64,000 bases of DNA from Paenibacillus sp. D2_2 (GTDB taxonomy: Bacteria > Bacillota > Bacilli > Paenibacillales > Paenibacillaceae). Position numbers and translations under genes: made by a program. Below the pieces are notes generated by a model that worked only from the letters and a program-made list of their open reading frames with translations, ran no database searches and had not been told where the DNA came from. The stretch lies in NCBI RefSeq assembly GCF_031199965.1, contig NZ_CP133605.1:501501-565500 (forward strand), written 5' to 3'. Shown here one piece after another: positions 20,156 through 28,733 of this stretch (position 1 is the first letter of the stretch; each line of letters starts with the position of its first letter).

Positions 20156-20262
20156 ATCGTATATCCTCAATGATATGGTTTGAGGGTCTCTACAAGGAAC
20201 CGTAAAAGTCCTGGCTACGATAGGCATGTTTCGCATACCTATCTGTAGATCCAGGATTTTTT
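20156..20262 (+). promoter_or_regulatory. Purine riboswitch (guanine-type aptamer, pbuE-like terminator layout)
   Basis: The aptamer spans 20156-20221. P1 is ATCGTA with TACGAT, P2 is CCTCAA with TTGAGG, J2/3 is GTCTCTAC, and P3 begins at AGGAACCGTAAAAGTCCT. The conserved loop ATGATATGG and the CCGTAAA loop are present. The ligand-selecting base sits in GGCTAC and is C, which in known purine riboswitches selects guanine or hypoxanthine. The intrinsic terminator (20209-20262: TCCTGG..CTAC..GATAGG with CCTATC.GTAG..CCAGGA and a T run) reuses the 3' strands of P3 and P1. Ligand binding should therefore block termination and switch the gene on. Downstream is the FAD dehydrogenase at 20293. Confidence 0.88.
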
Positions 20263-20292
20263 GTTATTTTTTCAACTTCAGGAGGGACATAA

Positions 20293-21723
20293 ATGAGTAA
20301 ATATGATGTGATCGTCGTTGGGGCAGGACCTGGTATTTTTGCTTGCTATGAACTTACGAGAAAGGCACCGCATTGGAAGGTGCTGCTGGTGGACAAGGGA
20401 CATGACATTTATCGTCGTCGCTGTCCGATTCTTGAGGAGAAGATTACGCTCTGTCCGCCTGCTGCCGGTCGCAAGGAGTTTGCGGGTTGCCTGCCAGCCT
20501 GCTCGATTACGGCTGGGTTCGGAGGAGCAGGGGCTTACAGTGACGGGAAGTTCAATATTACAACGGAATTCGGCGGCTGGTTGAATGATTATTTACCTCC
20601 GTCCAAAGTGCTTGAACTGATTAAATATGTTGATCAGATCAACCTCGACCATGGGGCGACCACGACGATCACTGATCCGACGACCGATGCGATCAGCAGC
20701 ATTGAACAGCGCGGTTACTCGGCTGGATTGAAGCTGCTTCGTGCCCAAGTACGCCATTTGGGAACAGAGCAGAATTTAGAAATATTGATGTCCATTTATG
20801 AATATTTAAAATCACGGATCGATATGCTATTCAAAGCAGAAGTTGAAGATATAATCACTGTCAAACAGGATGGGCAGCATCAGGTACAAGGTATTGTTCT
20901 GAAGAACGGTGATGTATACGAAGCGGATAAGGTTATGGTAGCTCCAGGGCGGGATGGCTCGGTATGGCTGTCGGACATCTTGAAGAAGCGCAGATTGAAG
21001 ATGACGAATAATCAAGTGGATATCGGTGTGCGTGTGGAGACCTCCGACATTGTCATGCGTGAAATTAACGAACATCTATATGAAGGAAAGTTCATATTCA
21101 ACACCTCAGTGGGGACCCGAGTTCGTACCTTCTGCAGCAATCCTTCCGGCCATGTGGTCGTAGAGAACCATACGGGAGTGATGGCGGCAAATGGTCATTC
21201 ATATAAAGATCCGGCACTGGGCTCAGCGAACACCAATTTTGCCTTGCTGGTCTCTCATAAGTTCACCGATCCATTCGACAAGCCCAATGAATATGCCCGT
21301 GAGATTTGCCAGAGAGCGAACGACCTATCGAATGGTGGGGTGATTGTTCAGAAATATGGTGACATTCTGCGTGGCAGGAGATCGACAACGGGGCGGATCG
21401 GAGAGGGCTTCCTGGAGCCGACTTTGAAGGAGGCAGTACCCGGAGATCTTGGGCTTGTCCTGCCGTATAATACGATGAAGAGCCTGATCGAAATGATCGA
21501 GGCGCTGGACAAAGTAACCCCAGGGATCGCTTCAGAGCATACACTATTCTACGGAGTAGAAGCGAAATTCTATTCCGCGCGTCCGAAGCTCTCAGATAAT
21601 TTGGAGACGGAGATCAGCGGCTTGTTCTGCGGAGGGGATGGAGCGGGAATCACCCGAGGACTGGCGCAGGCAGGCGCTGCGGGAGTCTGGATCGCCCGGG
21701 GTATGATGGAGAAGATGGAATAG
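20293..21723 (+). CDS. FAD-dependent dehydrogenase (COG2509-like), under riboswitch control
   Basis: An intact 476-residue flavoprotein. The N-terminal dinucleotide-binding motif is VVGAGPGIFACYEL (near residues 9-22). A Cys-rich segment follows (YRRRCPILEEKITLCPPAAGRKEFAGCLPAC), then GFGGAGAYSDGKFN, and the C-terminal FAD motif FCGGDGAGITRGLAQAGAAG. Proteins of this group are predicted NAD(P)/FAD oxidoreductases of uncertain substrate. GGAGGG lies 6-7 bases ahead of ATG 20293. The riboswitch directly upstream is the main clue: expression should follow guanine or hypoxanthine supply, suggesting a role in purine oxidation, salvage or a linked redox step. It is a single-gene unit ended by a terminator at 21747. 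Confidence 0.85.
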   Translation: MSKYDVIVVGAGPGIFACYELTRKAPHWKVLLVDKGHDIYRRRCPILEEKITLCPPAAGRKEFAGCLPACSITAGFGGAGAYSDGKFNITTEFGGWLNDYLPPSKVLELIKYVDQINLDHGATTTITDPTTDAISSIEQRGYSAGLKLLRAQVRHLGTEQNLEILMSIYEYLKSRIDMLFKAEVEDIITVKQDGQHQVQGIVLKNGDVYEADKVMVAPGRDGSVWLSDILKKRRLKMTNNQVDIGVRVETSDIVMREINEHLYEGKFIFNTSVGTRVRTFCSNPSGHVVVENHTGVMAANGHSYKDPALGSANTNFALLVSHKFTDPFDKPNEYAREICQRANDLSNGGVIVQKYGDILRGRRSTTGRIGEGFLEPTLKEAVPGDLGLVLPYNTMKSLIEMIEALDKVTPGIASEHTLFYGVEAKFYSARPKLSDNLETEISGLFCGGDGAGITRGLAQAGAAGVWIARGMMEKME

Positions 21724-21746
21724 CCTAATTGTCATGTAAACATCAT

Positions 21747-21790
21747 AAGGACCGCCATCATTTGAGAAGCAAGTGATAGCGGTTCTTTTT
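21747..21790 (+). terminator. Intrinsic terminator after the FAD dehydrogenase
   Basis: AAGGACCGC..CATCA pairs with TGAT..GCGGTTCTT and is followed by TTT. Confidence 0.7.
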
Positions 21791-21831
21791 AGCATATCGG
21801 TGGAGAGGGAATATATACATGGCGACAGATA

Positions 21832-21877
21832 ACACTTTGTGCAAACGATTGCTCAAAGTGTGGATCGATGCTAGAAT
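21832..21877 (+). promoter_or_regulatory. Pullulanase promoter overlapped by a LacI-type operator
   Basis: TTGCTC (21849-21854) and TAGAAT (21872-21877) form a promoter with a 17-base spacer. The operator-like box TGCAAACGATTGCT (21840-21853) overlaps the -35. It is embedded in a longer near-palindrome, ACACTTTG at 21832 with CAAAGTGT at 21854-21861. The box fits both MalR-like operators and the CcpA cre pattern TGNAANCGNWNNCW. Confidence 0.6.
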
Positions 21878-21898
21878 GCATGATATACAGTCTTTTGG

Positions 21899-21951
21899 AC
21901 AACCTGTCTGGTAACTTTTATTTGCAGCTGATTCCTCATTAGACAGGTTGT
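21899..21951 (+). other. Hairpin in the pullulanase leader
   Basis: ACAACCTGTCT (21899-21909) pairs perfectly over 11 bases with AGACAGGTTGT (21941-21951) around a 31-base loop. No T run follows, so it is not an intrinsic terminator. It lies between the predicted promoter and the pullulanase start and could be a leader structure or a protein-binding site. Confidence 0.4.
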
Positions 21952-22061
21952 GTTGGTGCGGAACGTTTTGGGGATTTGTTGCCATATGATACAGTGGCAT
22001 CTAATATGACCTTTCTCGATTTCACGCACCTTCACACTTTGATGAGATAGGAGTGAAGCCA

Positions 22062-24017
22062 GTGTCGGTACAGAAAGAAATAGACGTAGTTACGGATTAT
22101 GGGGATCTTGCCGTAACGAATGGAATTTCCGTGTTTGATGAGAAATTTGATGGAATGTTCTACTATGATGGCGATGATCTAGGGGTTACTTATACCCCGA
22201 AACAGACTTCGTTCAAGCTGTGGGCGCCAACAGCCTCAGAAGCGAGCGTTATGATCTATGATAGCTGGGACGGCGCGCTTGTAGAGAGTAAGCCAATGGT
22301 CCGTGACGTTCGTGGAACCTGGGTGCTTACCGTAAGCGGGGATTGTAATCATTGGTATTATACGTATGGTGTGAAGGTAGGTAGCCAGTGGAATGAGGCG
22401 ATTGATCCCTATGCTAGAGCTGTAGGGGTCAACGGGGATCGCGCGGTTGTTATCGATCTGCGTAGTACGGATCCACAGCGGTGGACGGAAGACAGGCCTT
22501 CATTGGCGGCACCAGTAGATGCAATTATTTACGAGTTACATGTCAAGGATTTATCGATTCATCCGCAGAGCGGAAGCAGCTATCCAGGGAAGTTCCTTGG
22601 CCTTTCGGAGAGCGGAACGACTGGACCGGAGGGGATTCCAACGGGGCTTGACTACATTTCCGGACTTGGTGTAACCCATGTTCAACTGCTACCGATATAT
22701 GATTATGCGACGGAGAGCGTAGATGAGACAAAGCTGGAGCTTCCGCAATATAATTGGGGCTATGACCCGAAAAATTACAATGTTCCGGAAGGCTCATATG
22801 CCACGGACCCGTATATGCCGAAGCTTAGAATCAAGGAGCTGAAGCAGACCATTCAGGCGCTACATGACCGCGATATCCGGGTCATTATGGATGTCGTGTA
22901 CAATCATGTCTATGATGGGTATTTGATCAACTTCACTAAGCTCGTTCCTGGCTATTATTTAAGATATAAAGAGGATAGAACTTTCTCTAACGGCAGCTTC
23001 TGTGGGAATGAATGTGCTTCGGAACGGGCGATGATGTCCAAGTTTATCGTCGATTCGGTCGTATATTGGGCCCAGGAATATCATATGGACGGCTTCCGCT
23101 TTGACCTGATGGGACTAATGGATATTGCTACGATGAATGAGATCAGGCGTCGTCTCGATGAGATCGACCCTTCCATTATTATGATCGGCGAGGGCTGGAT
23201 GATGAATACGGTATTACCGGAGGCCAAGCGTGCCAATCAGAGAAATGCCGATCGCCTTCCACGTATTGGTCAGTTCAATGATGACTTCCGGGATGCGGTG
23301 AAGGGCGATATTTTCGAATATGAGCTGAAGGGCTTCATCAGTCTAGGACGTAGCTTCGAAGCGAAAGTGAAGCGGGGAATTGCCGGCGGAATCAAGTACG
23401 AGGGAGCAATTGCACAATATGCCACGGAGCCGGATCAGACGGTTAATTATGTAGAATGCCATGATAATCATACGTTATGGGATAAGATTGTACTCTCTAC
23501 GGACGGCCATACGGAAGAGGAGCAGCGCAGTATGCATCGGCTTGCTTCAGCGATGATCTTAACGAGTCAAGGAATTCCATTCATCCACGCCGGACAGGAG
23601 TTCATGCGTACAAAGCAAGGGGTGGGGAATAGCTTCAAGTCTTCGATCGAGATTAACTGGATGGATTGGCAACGCTGCGAAGAACGTCAGAGCGACGTAC
23701 TGTATATGTGCAGTCTAATCAAGTTACGACAGTCACACTCTGCCTTCCGCTTGAGAACGGCGCGGGAGATTAGAGAGCATCTTCATTTTGAACAGGCGCC
23801 AGATCATGCGGTTGCTTACACATTGCGTAACCATGCCGGAGGTGACTCCGATCGCCATCTGTACGTTCTGTACAATGCCAATCCGGAACCCATTACGCTC
23901 GAGCTTCCAGAGCTTGGGGATTGGGAAGTGCGATTTGGTAGTGAAGATGTATTCTTCCTGAAGCAGCATCAACTTCAAGTACAAGGAGTAGGCATGATTG
24001 TGCTTGCCATATCATAA
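22062..24017 (+). CDS. pulA: Type I pullulanase
   Basis: An intact 651-residue enzyme that cleaves alpha-1,6 branches in pullulan and limit dextrins. A CBM48 domain (FKLWAPTASEASVMIYD) occupies about residues 50-140. The GH13 barrel has the type I pullulanase hallmark YNWGYDPKNYNVPEGSY, the nucleophile Asp in DGFRFDLMG, the acid Glu in MIGEGW and the transition-state Asp in ECHDNHTLWDK. There is no signal peptide, so it probably acts inside the cell on imported dextrins. The start is GTG 22062, well spaced from TAGGAG; the GTG at 22053 lies in the binding site itself. Its promoter carries the operator shared by the maltodextrin genes. Confidence 0.92.
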   Translation: MSVQKEIDVVTDYGDLAVTNGISVFDEKFDGMFYYDGDDLGVTYTPKQTSFKLWAPTASEASVMIYDSWDGALVESKPMVRDVRGTWVLTVSGDCNHWYYTYGVKVGSQWNEAIDPYARAVGVNGDRAVVIDLRSTDPQRWTEDRPSLAAPVDAIIYELHVKDLSIHPQSGSSYPGKFLGLSESGTTGPEGIPTGLDYISGLGVTHVQLLPIYDYATESVDETKLELPQYNWGYDPKNYNVPEGSYATDPYMPKLRIKELKQTIQALHDRDIRVIMDVVYNHVYDGYLINFTKLVPGYYLRYKEDRTFSNGSFCGNECASERAMMSKFIVDSVVYWAQEYHMDGFRFDLMGLMDIATMNEIRRRLDEIDPSIIMIGEGWMMNTVLPEAKRANQRNADRLPRIGQFNDDFRDAVKGDIFEYELKGFISLGRSFEAKVKRGIAGGIKYEGAIAQYATEPDQTVNYVECHDNHTLWDKIVLSTDGHTEEEQRSMHRLASAMILTSQGIPFIHAGQEFMRTKQGVGNSFKSSIEINWMDWQRCEERQSDVLYMCSLIKLRQSHSAFRLRTAREIREHLHFEQAPDHAVAYTLRNHAGGDSDRHLYVLYNANPEPITLELPELGDWEVRFGSEDVFFLKQHQLQVQGVGMIVLAIS

Positions 24018-24019
24018 GC

Positions 24020-24061
24020 AAAAGGCCTGCCTGAATCATTGGGATTCAGGCAGGCCTTTTT
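24020..24061. terminator. Strong terminator after pulA
   Basis: AAAAGGCCTGCCTGAAT pairs with ATTCAGGCAGGCCTTTTT around a short loop. Confidence 0.85.
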
Positions 24062-24077
24062 GTGTTTCTCGTCGGAT

Positions 24078-24190
24078 GTTGAACGGATTTCTACCTAATT
24101 GGATTCTGTTAAATCAAGAAATCTGTGAAGGGCAGCGATCGGAAGAACATTTCACCCGACTGCCACTATCCGTATTATCATTAGTTCAAC
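24078..24190. repeat. Dispersed palindromic element, family 2, short copy
   Basis: A 113-base element is bounded by GTTGAAC (24078-24084) and GTTCAAC (24184-24190). Its reverse complement matches the left 110 bases of the copy at 7617-7800 with scattered differences; shared blocks are TGAAATGTTCTTCCGATCGC, CACAGATTTCTTGAT and GGTAGAAATCCGTTCA. It lacks the inverted second arm of the long copy. It lies between the convergent pullulanase and GH65 genes. Confidence 0.75.
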
Positions 24191-24202
24191 ATATATATTA
24201 TT

Positions 24203-26518
24203 TTATTTTGTGGAAGAGTTCTGATGCTTGATCTCGCCATGTCCGTCCACGGTATAGCTCGTGTCATAAACGCAGATTGCCGCAGGTGTATCCGTCTCAT
24301 TAATGACATGAATAATGTCTCCAGTTACGTTCACCTTCAGGCGAGAGTCACGGAACATAACTTTGAACGAGAAATTGTCCCAATGAGAGGGTACAAAAGG
24401 ACGCAGAACCAATTCGCCGTCTGTAACGCGTAGGCCGCCGAAGCCCTGTACGATGGACATCCAGGTACCCGCCATACTGGTGGTATGACAGCCGTCCTCG
24501 GTATCGTTGTTGTAATTATCCAGGTCGAGTCTGGCTGTCCGCAGATACATCTCATAGGCTTTCTCCTGATAACCGAGCTCGCAGGCAATAATGGAATGCA
24601 CGCAAGGGGACAGGGAGGACTCATGCACCGTCATTGGCTCGTAGAAATCAAAGTTGCGCTTCTTCGTATCGAGATCATAGCGATCGCCAAGGAAATACAA
24701 GCCCTGAAGTACGTCAGCCTGCTTGATGAAGCAGGAACGCAGAATGCGGTCCCAAGACCAGTTCTGGTTGATCGGCAGATTACCAGCCGGTAGATCCTTC
24801 ACGGCGATCAGTTCTTTGTCCAGGAAGCCATCCTGCTGCAGGAATACGCTGCGCTCTTCATCGTATGGATAATACATATTGTCGATGATATGCTGCCATT
24901 GCTTAGTCTCTTCTTCCTGCAAATCGAGGTTGGCGATCAGAGCCTCGTATCTGTCTGGCTCGTTAGCCTTCAGATATTCAAGTACCTCCAGCGTGTATTC
25001 GAGCGTCCAGGAAGCCATCCGGTTCGTATACCAGTTGTTGTTGACGTTGTTCTCGTATTCGTTCGGTCCAGTAACGCCGAGCATAACATATTTGTTTTTG
25101 GCCTTGGAGAAGTTCACGCGCTGCTCCCAGAAGCGGGAGATCTCAGCCAGCACTTCGAGTCCATATTGGCCAAGATATGCAAAGTCCCCGGTATAGTTCA
25201 CGTAGTTATAGATGGCATAGGCAATCGCACCGTTACGGTGGATTTCCTCAAACGTAATCTCCCATTCGTTATGGCATTCCTCACCGTTCATCGTTACCAT
25301 CGGATAAAGGGCGCCTTTGGTGAAGCCAAGCTTCTTCGCATTCTCCTTGGCCTTCTCCAAATGCTTGTAGCGATAGATCAAGAGATTGCGGGCAATATGG
25401 GAATCCGCGGTGCTGAGATAGAAAGGAATGCAGTACGCTTCTGTATCCCAATAAGTGCTTCCGCCGTATTTCTCACCAGTGAAGCCTTTCGGGCCAATGT
25501 TGAGGCGGTCATCCTCGCCGCTATAGGTCTGATTCAATTGGAAAATATTAAAGCGGATAGCCTGCTGAGCAGAGACATCACCTTCGATGATAATATCGCT
25601 GTCTCTCCATTTATCAGCCCATCCAGCAGCCTGCTCGCTGAGCAAAGTATCAAAACCGGCTTGCTTCGCTTCAGTGAGCAGGCTTGTGCCAGCTTCGATC
25701 AATTCGCCGAGGCCATGATCGCGGGATGTAACATTAGCTACGTATTTGAACAAGGTAACGGCCTCATTAGCTTGTGCCTCAACGCTAACTTCGCCGGCCA
25801 CGTATTTTTCCTTTTCACTTACAGAAGGTTGGATATCCAGCTTGGAGCCATTCTTAAATACATCAAAAGACATCACCGAGGTCGCATGGAAGTCCAGCTT
25901 CTTCGTCTTCACAGTCAGATAGTAAAGCTCAGGTGCCGCGGATTTCTCCACCTCCAGCCAGAATTTCTCCTCATAGTTGGAGTCCTTATTCTGTACATCG
26001 CCGTCCAGATAAGGATTCAGCGTGATTGTTCCGGCAAAATTGAGCGGCGTTACCGTATAACGGATCGCTCCGATCTCATGGCGCTTAACACTGACGAAGC
26101 GGATCGTGTCCACAGCGACTTCTTTACCATCCTTCATCACAGCGGTGAAACGGCGGGACAGATAACCTTCCTTCATATTTAGCTCGCGTACGAAGTCCTT
26201 CACTTCACATTCTGCTAGATCAAGGGTGGTGCCATCGATCGTGACATCGATACCGATCCAGTTCGTACTGTTCAGTACTTTGGCAAAATACTCAGGATAT
26301 CCGTTCTTCCACCAGCCTACACGGGTTTTGTCAGGGTAGTATACTCCTGCCATATAACTGCCTTGCAGGCTTGCACCACTGTACTGCTCTTCGAAATTGG
26401 CCCGCTGTCCCATATATCCGTTGCCGATACTGAAGATACTTTCGGATATTTCATGGTTTTGCGGATCGAAGGACTCTTCGATGATGGACCATTCATCTAA
26501 CTTCAAATATTGCTTCAC
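24203..26518 (-). CDS. GH65 maltose/kojibiose-type phosphorylase
   Basis: An intact 771-residue enzyme that phosphorolyses an alpha-linked disaccharide to beta-glucose-1-phosphate and glucose. The N-terminal beta-sandwich (about 1-270) is followed by an (alpha/alpha)6 barrel with the substrate motif WDTEAYCIPFYL, the general-acid Glu in GEECHNEWEIT..EEIHRNG, and a phosphate-binding region near HTTSMAG. There is no signal peptide. It lies 98 bases downstream of beta-phosphoglucomutase, which converts its product to glucose-6-phosphate. Together with pullulanase, neopullulanase and MalEFG this makes maltose the most likely substrate. Kojibiose or trehalose phosphorylases look similar and are not excluded. 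Confidence 0.88.
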   Translation of the reverse strand: MKQYLKLDEWSIIEESFDPQNHEISESIFSIGNGYMGQRANFEEQYSGASLQGSYMAGVYYPDKTRVGWWKNGYPEYFAKVLNSTNWIGIDVTIDGTTLDLAECEVKDFVRELNMKEGYLSRRFTAVMKDGKEVAVDTIRFVSVKRHEIGAIRYTVTPLNFAGTITLNPYLDGDVQNKDSNYEEKFWLEVEKSAAPELYYLTVKTKKLDFHATSVMSFDVFKNGSKLDIQPSVSEKEKYVAGEVSVEAQANEAVTLFKYVANVTSRDHGLGELIEAGTSLLTEAKQAGFDTLLSEQAAGWADKWRDSDIIIEGDVSAQQAIRFNIFQLNQTYSGEDDRLNIGPKGFTGEKYGGSTYWDTEAYCIPFYLSTADSHIARNLLIYRYKHLEKAKENAKKLGFTKGALYPMVTMNGEECHNEWEITFEEIHRNGAIAYAIYNYVNYTGDFAYLGQYGLEVLAEISRFWEQRVNFSKAKNKYVMLGVTGPNEYENNVNNNWYTNRMASWTLEYTLEVLEYLKANEPDRYEALIANLDLQEEETKQWQHIIDNMYYPYDEERSVFLQQDGFLDKELIAVKDLPAGNLPINQNWSWDRILRSCFIKQADVLQGLYFLGDRYDLDTKKRNFDFYEPMTVHESSLSPCVHSIIACELGYQEKAYEMYLRTARLDLDNYNNDTEDGCHTTSMAGTWMSIVQGFGGLRVTDGELVLRPFVPSHWDNFSFKVMFRDSRLKVNVTGDIIHVINETDTPAAICVYDTSYTVDGHGEIKHQNSSTK

Positions 26519-26616
26519 GGTGATCTTCTCCTTTTTGTCACAGTCAATTTATGTTTAATAGTGGTGAACGAAACTATGCATTCTTCACATCATTAATTTC
26601 CATTGCTAACGATTGC

Positions 26617-27276
26617 TTAAGCTTGTTCAAGCTGCTTTAGACGTTCCACGGTCATATCAGCCAAGGAAGCGATTACGAAGTCTGCTTGACTAAGCGTCGT
26701 TGGTGATCCGATACCGATACAGCTCATACAGGCCCGGCGCGCCGCTTCAATCCCGGCTTCAGCGTCTTCGAAGACAACGCACCGTTCCGGGGATACGTTA
26801 AGCTCTTGGGCACCAAGTATGAACACTTCAGGATCAGGCTTGGCGCTGGAGGTACGGGTACCGTCGATGATGGCATCGAAATAAGGGATCAGTCCCGTAT
26901 TGTTCAGAATGGTCATTGCATTTTTACTGGCTGAACCTAGAGCGGTCTTGAGCCCGTTATCCCGGCAGGCTTGTAGAAACACCAGCGCTCCGGGCAGGAT
27001 TTCTGTATGATCCATCTGGGATATCGATTCGACATACCAGTCGTTCTTGCGTGCAGCGAGTTCCTGCTTTTTAGCTTCACTTAATGTGAGCTTCCCAATA
27101 CTTAGTAAAATGTCGAGCGAGGCCATACGGCTAACGCCTTTTAATCTCTCGTTATCCTGCTCTGTAAAATCGAAGCCTAGCTCATTGGCTAGCCGCTTCC
27201 AGGCTAAATAGTGATATTTGGCGGTGTCTACCAAGACGCCGTCAAGGTCGAACAGACAGGCTTGAATGTGAGTCAT
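26617..27276 (-). CDS. pgmB: Beta-phosphoglucomutase
   Basis: An intact 219-residue HAD-family enzyme converting beta-glucose-1-phosphate to glucose-6-phosphate. The nucleophile and acid Asp residues lie in CLFDLDGVLVDT (about residues 7-18). The cap domain has HYLAWKRLANELGF and RLKGVSR, the Lys region GSASKNA follows, and VVFEDAEAGIEAA carries the metal-binding acids. AGGAGGAG precedes ATG 27276. A LacI-type box lies about 20 bases upstream (27296-27311). It is first in a two-gene unit with the GH65 phosphorylase, a standard pairing. Confidence 0.92.
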   Translation of the reverse strand: MTHIQACLFDLDGVLVDTAKYHYLAWKRLANELGFDFTEQDNERLKGVSRMASLDILLSIGKLTLSEAKKQELAARKNDWYVESISQMDHTEILPGALVFLQACRDNGLKTALGSASKNAMTILNNTGLIPYFDAIIDGTRTSSAKPDPEVFILGAQELNVSPERCVVFEDAEAGIEAARRACMSCIGIGSPTTLSQADFVIASLADMTVERLKQLEQA

Positions 27277-27295
27277 TATTTCTCCTCCTCCATTA

Positions 27296-27311
27296 GCGCA
27301 AACGTTTGAAC
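27296..27311 (-). promoter_or_regulatory. LacI-type operator upstream of pgmB
   Basis: GCGCAAACGTTTGAAC, with a palindromic CAAACGTTTG core, lies just ahead of the pgmB ribosome binding site. It is the same core as at the amylase promoter. Confidence 0.65.
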
Positions 27312-27431
27312 AAGCAGTTAAAAATAAAAGAAGCGGTGAGCTTCCATTATTTTTTGCAAGATATTAGCTGAATCTTCAACGGTAAAACGAAGTCGATAGT
27401 TGTTCGGTAGTTGTTCCGGTAGCCAGTTGAA

Positions 27432-28469
27432 TTAATCTTTTTGGACTGAGAAGATAGAAGACTCACGAACTACCAAACGATGCGGGATAATGTATCTTCC
27501 TGGAACGGTCTTGTCGCCGCTATTATTCTGAATAGCTTGAATAAGCATCCCAGAAGCAGTATATCCCATATTGTATATTCCGATATCTACGCTGCTAAGT
27601 GGTGGTGTAGACATCTCTGCGAGCGGGATATTGTTGAAGCTCACCAGACATAAGTCCTCAGGAACTTTGTAATTAAGCTCGTACAGTCCGCGCAATACAC
27701 CGAAGGAGACAACATCATCAATCAGAACGATCGCTGTAGGGCGATCGGGGAGATTCATGAAGAAGGAAATCGCCCGATAACCGCTTTCCTGTAGAAATTC
27801 CCCTTCAACGATCCATTCCGGCTTCGTCTCTAGGCCAGCATCATTCAAAGCTAGTAAATATCCTTTTAATCTATCCTTGGAAACGACGAGTTCAGGTGGT
27901 CCACTGACGAAGCCGATTCGTTTATGTCCGAGCGAAATTAAATGCTTCGTGGCATCGTAGGATGCCTGTACATTATCGTTATCGACCGACAGTATATCGG
28001 GATACTGCTCGCTGCGCCCGATCAAGACAAAGTTGTGGTTGTTCTTATACAGAAAGTCAATTACAGGGTCGTTAATTCGTGAATAGAGCAGGATTACTCC
28101 ATCTACCCGATGCCCGTTCAATAGCCTTGATACGCATTCCACTTCTTCTTTCTCATTAGCTCCAGAACTGAGCAATACGTCAAAGCCTAGACGATTAGCC
28201 TGGGTAACAATTCCGCGGATTAACTCCATGAAGAAAAAGTTAGAGAACAGCTCTTCGGCAGATTTCGGTAGCATAATGCAAATGCTGTTTGTCGTCTTGG
28301 ATACGAGACTCTTGGCCATTATATTTGGATGATACCCGAGCTGATCCATAATTTCCTTAACTTTTCTTGAGGTCTCTGCGCTTATTCGAGGATGATTGGA
28401 CAGCACCCGGGACACTGTGGAGGGCGATACTCCCGCTTTTTTGGCGACGTCTTTTATAGTAACGGCCAT
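27432..28469 (-). CDS. LacI/GalR-family repressor of the alpha-glucan genes (MalR-like)
   Basis: An intact 345-residue regulator. The N-terminal helix-turn-helix reads TIKDVAKKAGVSPSTVSRVLSN, with the hinge helix near YHPNIMAKSLVSK. A periplasmic-binding-like sugar domain follows, with GHKRIGFVSG, RPTAIVLIDD and a typical late SSVDIGIYNMGYTA. It lies inside the maltodextrin gene set. LacI-type boxes GCAAACG(T/A)TTGC occur ahead of its own start, pgmB, pullulanase, neopullulanase, malE and amylase. I infer it represses all of these and is relieved by a maltodextrin. CcpA binds similar boxes, so joint control is possible. Confidence 0.85.
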   Translation of the reverse strand: MAVTIKDVAKKAGVSPSTVSRVLSNHPRISAETSRKVKEIMDQLGYHPNIMAKSLVSKTTNSICIMLPKSAEELFSNFFFMELIRGIVTQANRLGFDVLLSSGANEKEEVECVSRLLNGHRVDGVILLYSRINDPVIDFLYKNNHNFVLIGRSEQYPDILSVDNDNVQASYDATKHLISLGHKRIGFVSGPPELVVSKDRLKGYLLALNDAGLETKPEWIVEGEFLQESGYRAISFFMNLPDRPTAIVLIDDVVSFGVLRGLYELNYKVPEDLCLVSFNNIPLAEMSTPPLSSVDIGIYNMGYTASGMLIQAIQNNSGDKTVPGRYIIPHRLVVRESSIFSVQKD

Positions 28470-28484
28470 TGAAAACTCTCCTTT

Positions 28485-28500
28485 GTGGAACCGTTTGCTT
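28485..28500 (-). promoter_or_regulatory. LacI-type operator at the regulator's own start
   Basis: GTGGAACCGTTTGCTT lies 15 bases upstream of the LacI start codon, overlapping the region just ahead of its AAAGGAGAG binding site. It suggests autoregulation and also fits a cre box. Confidence 0.5.
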
Positions 28501-28643
28501 TACACAGTAATATTAATCGAAACAGCATCGAAAGTAAATAGATACCCCCTAAAAGTAAGTAGAGCCTAGATTCAGTTCACTAATCCATCAAAAATAAATG
28601 CAAAAATAGAATAACAAATTTTGTGTTAAATCTCCCCTGTTAT

Positions 28644-28657
28644 GGTATCGTTTGCAC
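28644..28657. promoter_or_regulatory. LacI-type/cre-like box between lacI and neopullulanase
   Basis: Read on the minus strand the box is GTGCAAACGATACC. It lies about 180 bases upstream of the LacI gene and just downstream of the neopullulanase terminator. Confidence 0.4.
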
Positions 28658-28682
28658 GGCGTAGCGCGATAAATATAGATAA

Positions 28683-28714
28683 GATCCCCTCCTAATGTAA
28701 CTCAGGAGGGGATC
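28683..28714 (-). terminator. Terminator after neopullulanase
   Basis: An 11-base perfect stem, GATCCCCTCCT with AGGAGGGGATC, lies 20 bases past the stop codon. Confidence 0.7.
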
Positions 28715-28733
28715 GTTCTGAATGGAGAGATTA

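Noticed and set aside
24890..26182. 430-codon antisense frame inside the GH65 gene
   Set aside because: It has no ribosome binding site or recognisable domain, while the opposite strand encodes a complete, motif-rich phosphorylase.
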